DNA from: JADJNW01 sp964517145
GTDB taxonomy: Bacteria; Bacteroidota; Bacteroidia; Chitinophagales; Saprospiraceae
Assembly (NCBI GenBank): GCA_964517145.1
Contig: CAZFBN010000130.1
Coordinates: forward strand, 1 to 16,171
Reading direction: 5' to 3'
Length of the DNA: 16,171 nucleotides
Of the stretch, positions 15,252-16,171 are shown piece after piece (position 1 is the stretch's first letter; every line of letters starts with the position of its first letter). The position numbers were made by a program, and so were the translations under genes. A model generated the notes under the pieces. That model was not told the origin of the DNA. It searched no databases and saw only the letters and a list, made by a program, of their open reading frames with translations.

Positions 15252-15259
15252 GACATTTG
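15252..15259 (+). promoter_or_regulatory. Possible -7 box for the glycosyltransferase gene
   Basis: GACATTTG, followed by CAC, matches TAnnTTTG except for the first base. A start near 15266 would make the leader coincide almost exactly with the heptad repeat tract that runs to the ATG. Confidence 0.3.
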
Positions 15260-15271
15260 CACGGCAAACAA

Positions 15272-15320
15272 CAATTAACAAATAACAATTACCAATTAAC
15301 AATCAGCAATCCACCATCCT
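15272..15320 (+). repeat. Seven tandem degenerate heptads (consensus CAATTAA) abutting the start codon
   Basis: From 15272 the sequence divides into seven gapless 7-mers: CAATTAA, CAAATAA, CAATTAC, CAATTAA, then CAATCAG, CAATCCA and CCATCCT. One base later comes the ATG at 15322. All but the last begin with CAA. The tract has a single G, so it should be unstructured as RNA, and there is no Shine-Dalgarno sequence. Confidence 0.75.
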
Positions 15321-15321
15321 A

Positions 15322-16053
15322 ATGACCTTCGATGTAACCATTCCTGTGCTAAATGAAGAACCTACTCTGGAACGCCAGGTGAATATATTGCATGCTTTTT
15401 TAAAAGCACACTTCCCCACGCCGGGGCAGTGGCGTATTGTCATTGCAGATAATGGCTCTACCGACCGCACGTACGAAATTGCAAGCCAATTGTCACAAGA
15501 ACTCCCTGAAATGCAAGTTGTGAAAGTGCCTCGTAAAGGCGTGGGCTTGGCGCTGAAAACCTCCTGGGGACAGTCGCAGGCAGACATCGTGGGCTACATG
15601 GACTTAGACCTGGCAACGGATTTACCTCATTTTTTGGAAGTATATGATGCCATTGCGAATAAAGATTATGACATTGTATATGGCACTCGCCTGCATCCTC
15701 AATCAAAAGTGATCGGTCGCACGCTCAAGCGCGAAATCACCTCCCGCATTTTCAATCTTCTGCTTCAGCTTTACCTTCGCGTTGATTTTTCCGACGGCAT
15801 GTGTGGTTTTAAATTCCTCAAACGTTCGGTTTATCCTAAACTCCATGAAAATGGCGCAGTGAGCGACGGTTGGTTTTTCTCCACCGAATTGTTGACGGTG
15901 GGTGAATGGTTTCGATTAAAAATATATGAATTGCCCGTGCAATGGACGGATGATGTGAGCAGTAGCCGCGTCAAGATTGTCCCCCTGGCAAAACAATACT
16001 TACGTGCCATGAAAGTGCTGAAAAAGAAGAAGCAATCTTTTCAAATTAACTAA
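15322..16053 (+). CDS. GT2-family glycosyltransferase, dolichyl/polyprenyl-phosphate sugar synthase-like
   Basis: The 243-residue GT-A protein transfers a sugar from a nucleotide donor, probably to a polyprenyl phosphate. Motifs are IPVLNEE at 7-13, DNGSTDRT at 43-50 and the metal-binding DLDLATD at 94-100. Downstream come SDGMCGFKFLKR at 157-168 and a basic SSSRVKI at 213-219. This order fits the DPM1/ALG5-like clade of GT2. There is no membrane segment, so it would act at the inner face of the cytoplasmic membrane as a peripheral enzyme. The basic tail (MKVLKKKKQSFQIN) could help membrane contact. The preceding leader is a heptad-repeat tract. No cell-wall or glycan gene cluster is seen beside it, so the acceptor is unknown. 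The 118 bases after its stop, to the window end, hold only weak hairpins and no gene. Confidence 0.88.
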   Translation: MTFDVTIPVLNEEPTLERQVNILHAFLKAHFPTPGQWRIVIADNGSTDRTYEIASQLSQELPEMQVVKVPRKGVGLALKTSWGQSQADIVGYMDLDLATDLPHFLEVYDAIANKDYDIVYGTRLHPQSKVIGRTLKREITSRIFNLLLQLYLRVDFSDGMCGFKFLKRSVYPKLHENGAVSDGWFFSTELLTVGEWFRLKIYELPVQWTDDVSSSRVKIVPLAKQYLRAMKVLKKKKQSFQIN

Positions 16054-16171
16054 GTCCTATCTGTAAAGCATTCCACGCAGAGCGCACTGCTCAAAGGTGC
16101 TTCAAAAAAAATTTACAATAGATTTTATACAGAATAATTAAAATAAAGTAATGCGCGCGAGTAACTTAGCA

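Noticed and set aside
16054..16171. Hairpin after the glycosyltransferase as a terminator
   Set aside because: Only 4-5 bp stems (AAGCA/TGCTT, GAGC/GCTC) could be drawn and an A run, not a T run, follows on +.

Overview
This window looks like a chromosomal segment of a Bacteroidota bacterium, probably from the Saprospiria or a nearby gliding or environmental lineage. Three things point there. Two large secreted proteins end in type IX secretion (T9SS) sorting domains, one of type A and one of the gliding-associated type B. There is a Bacteroidota-style outer-membrane beta-barrel/TonB receptor and a divergent Bacteroidota-type PurM. Several promoters carry the Bacteroidota -7 box TAnnTTTG with little or no Shine-Dalgarno sequence. 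I see no rRNA, tRNA, CRISPR array, transposase or phage gene.

Layout, left to right. Positions 1-5111 hold secreted proteins: a 387-residue dockerin/cohesin-like T9SS cargo fragment without a visible signal peptide, a terminator, then a 1269-residue surface protein (propeller-like start, SprB-like repeat, five exact 51-residue repeats, type B sorting domain). A perfect 57-bp palindrome follows. Next come purM (purine synthesis) and nth (base-excision repair), both on +. Facing them on - is a two-gene unit: a one-pass membrane protein resembling Bacillus YtfI (DUF2953) and a GerW/YtfJ-family protein. Further right on - is an 810-residue outer-membrane receptor with its own terminator. Divergent from it on + are a TerC-family transporter and an MscS-type channel. 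Convergent with these, on -, is a secreted gamma-glutamyltransferase-family enzyme. A GT2 glycosyltransferase on + ends the window.

Most genes are housekeeping or envelope functions in small transcription units with alternating orientation, separated by readable terminators or hairpins. The envelope theme is strong: T9SS cargo, outer-membrane receptor, TerC, MscS, periplasmic gamma-glutamyltransferase and a polyprenyl-sugar-type glycosyltransferase.

The most unusual signals are non-coding. Leaders of three unrelated genes (nth, terC, the glycosyltransferase) are built from degenerate 7-nt repeats running up to or close to the start codon. There is a terminator-like hairpin inside a 21-codon upstream ORF before terC, a six-tract G-quadruplex motif on the - strand after the gamma-glutamyltransferase gene, and the 57-bp palindrome before purM. 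Among proteins, the Nth homologue lacks the usual four-cysteine iron-sulfur signature, and the YtfI/YtfJ-like pair occurs in a lineage not known to sporulate. All family assignments come from reading motifs by eye; no database search was run.
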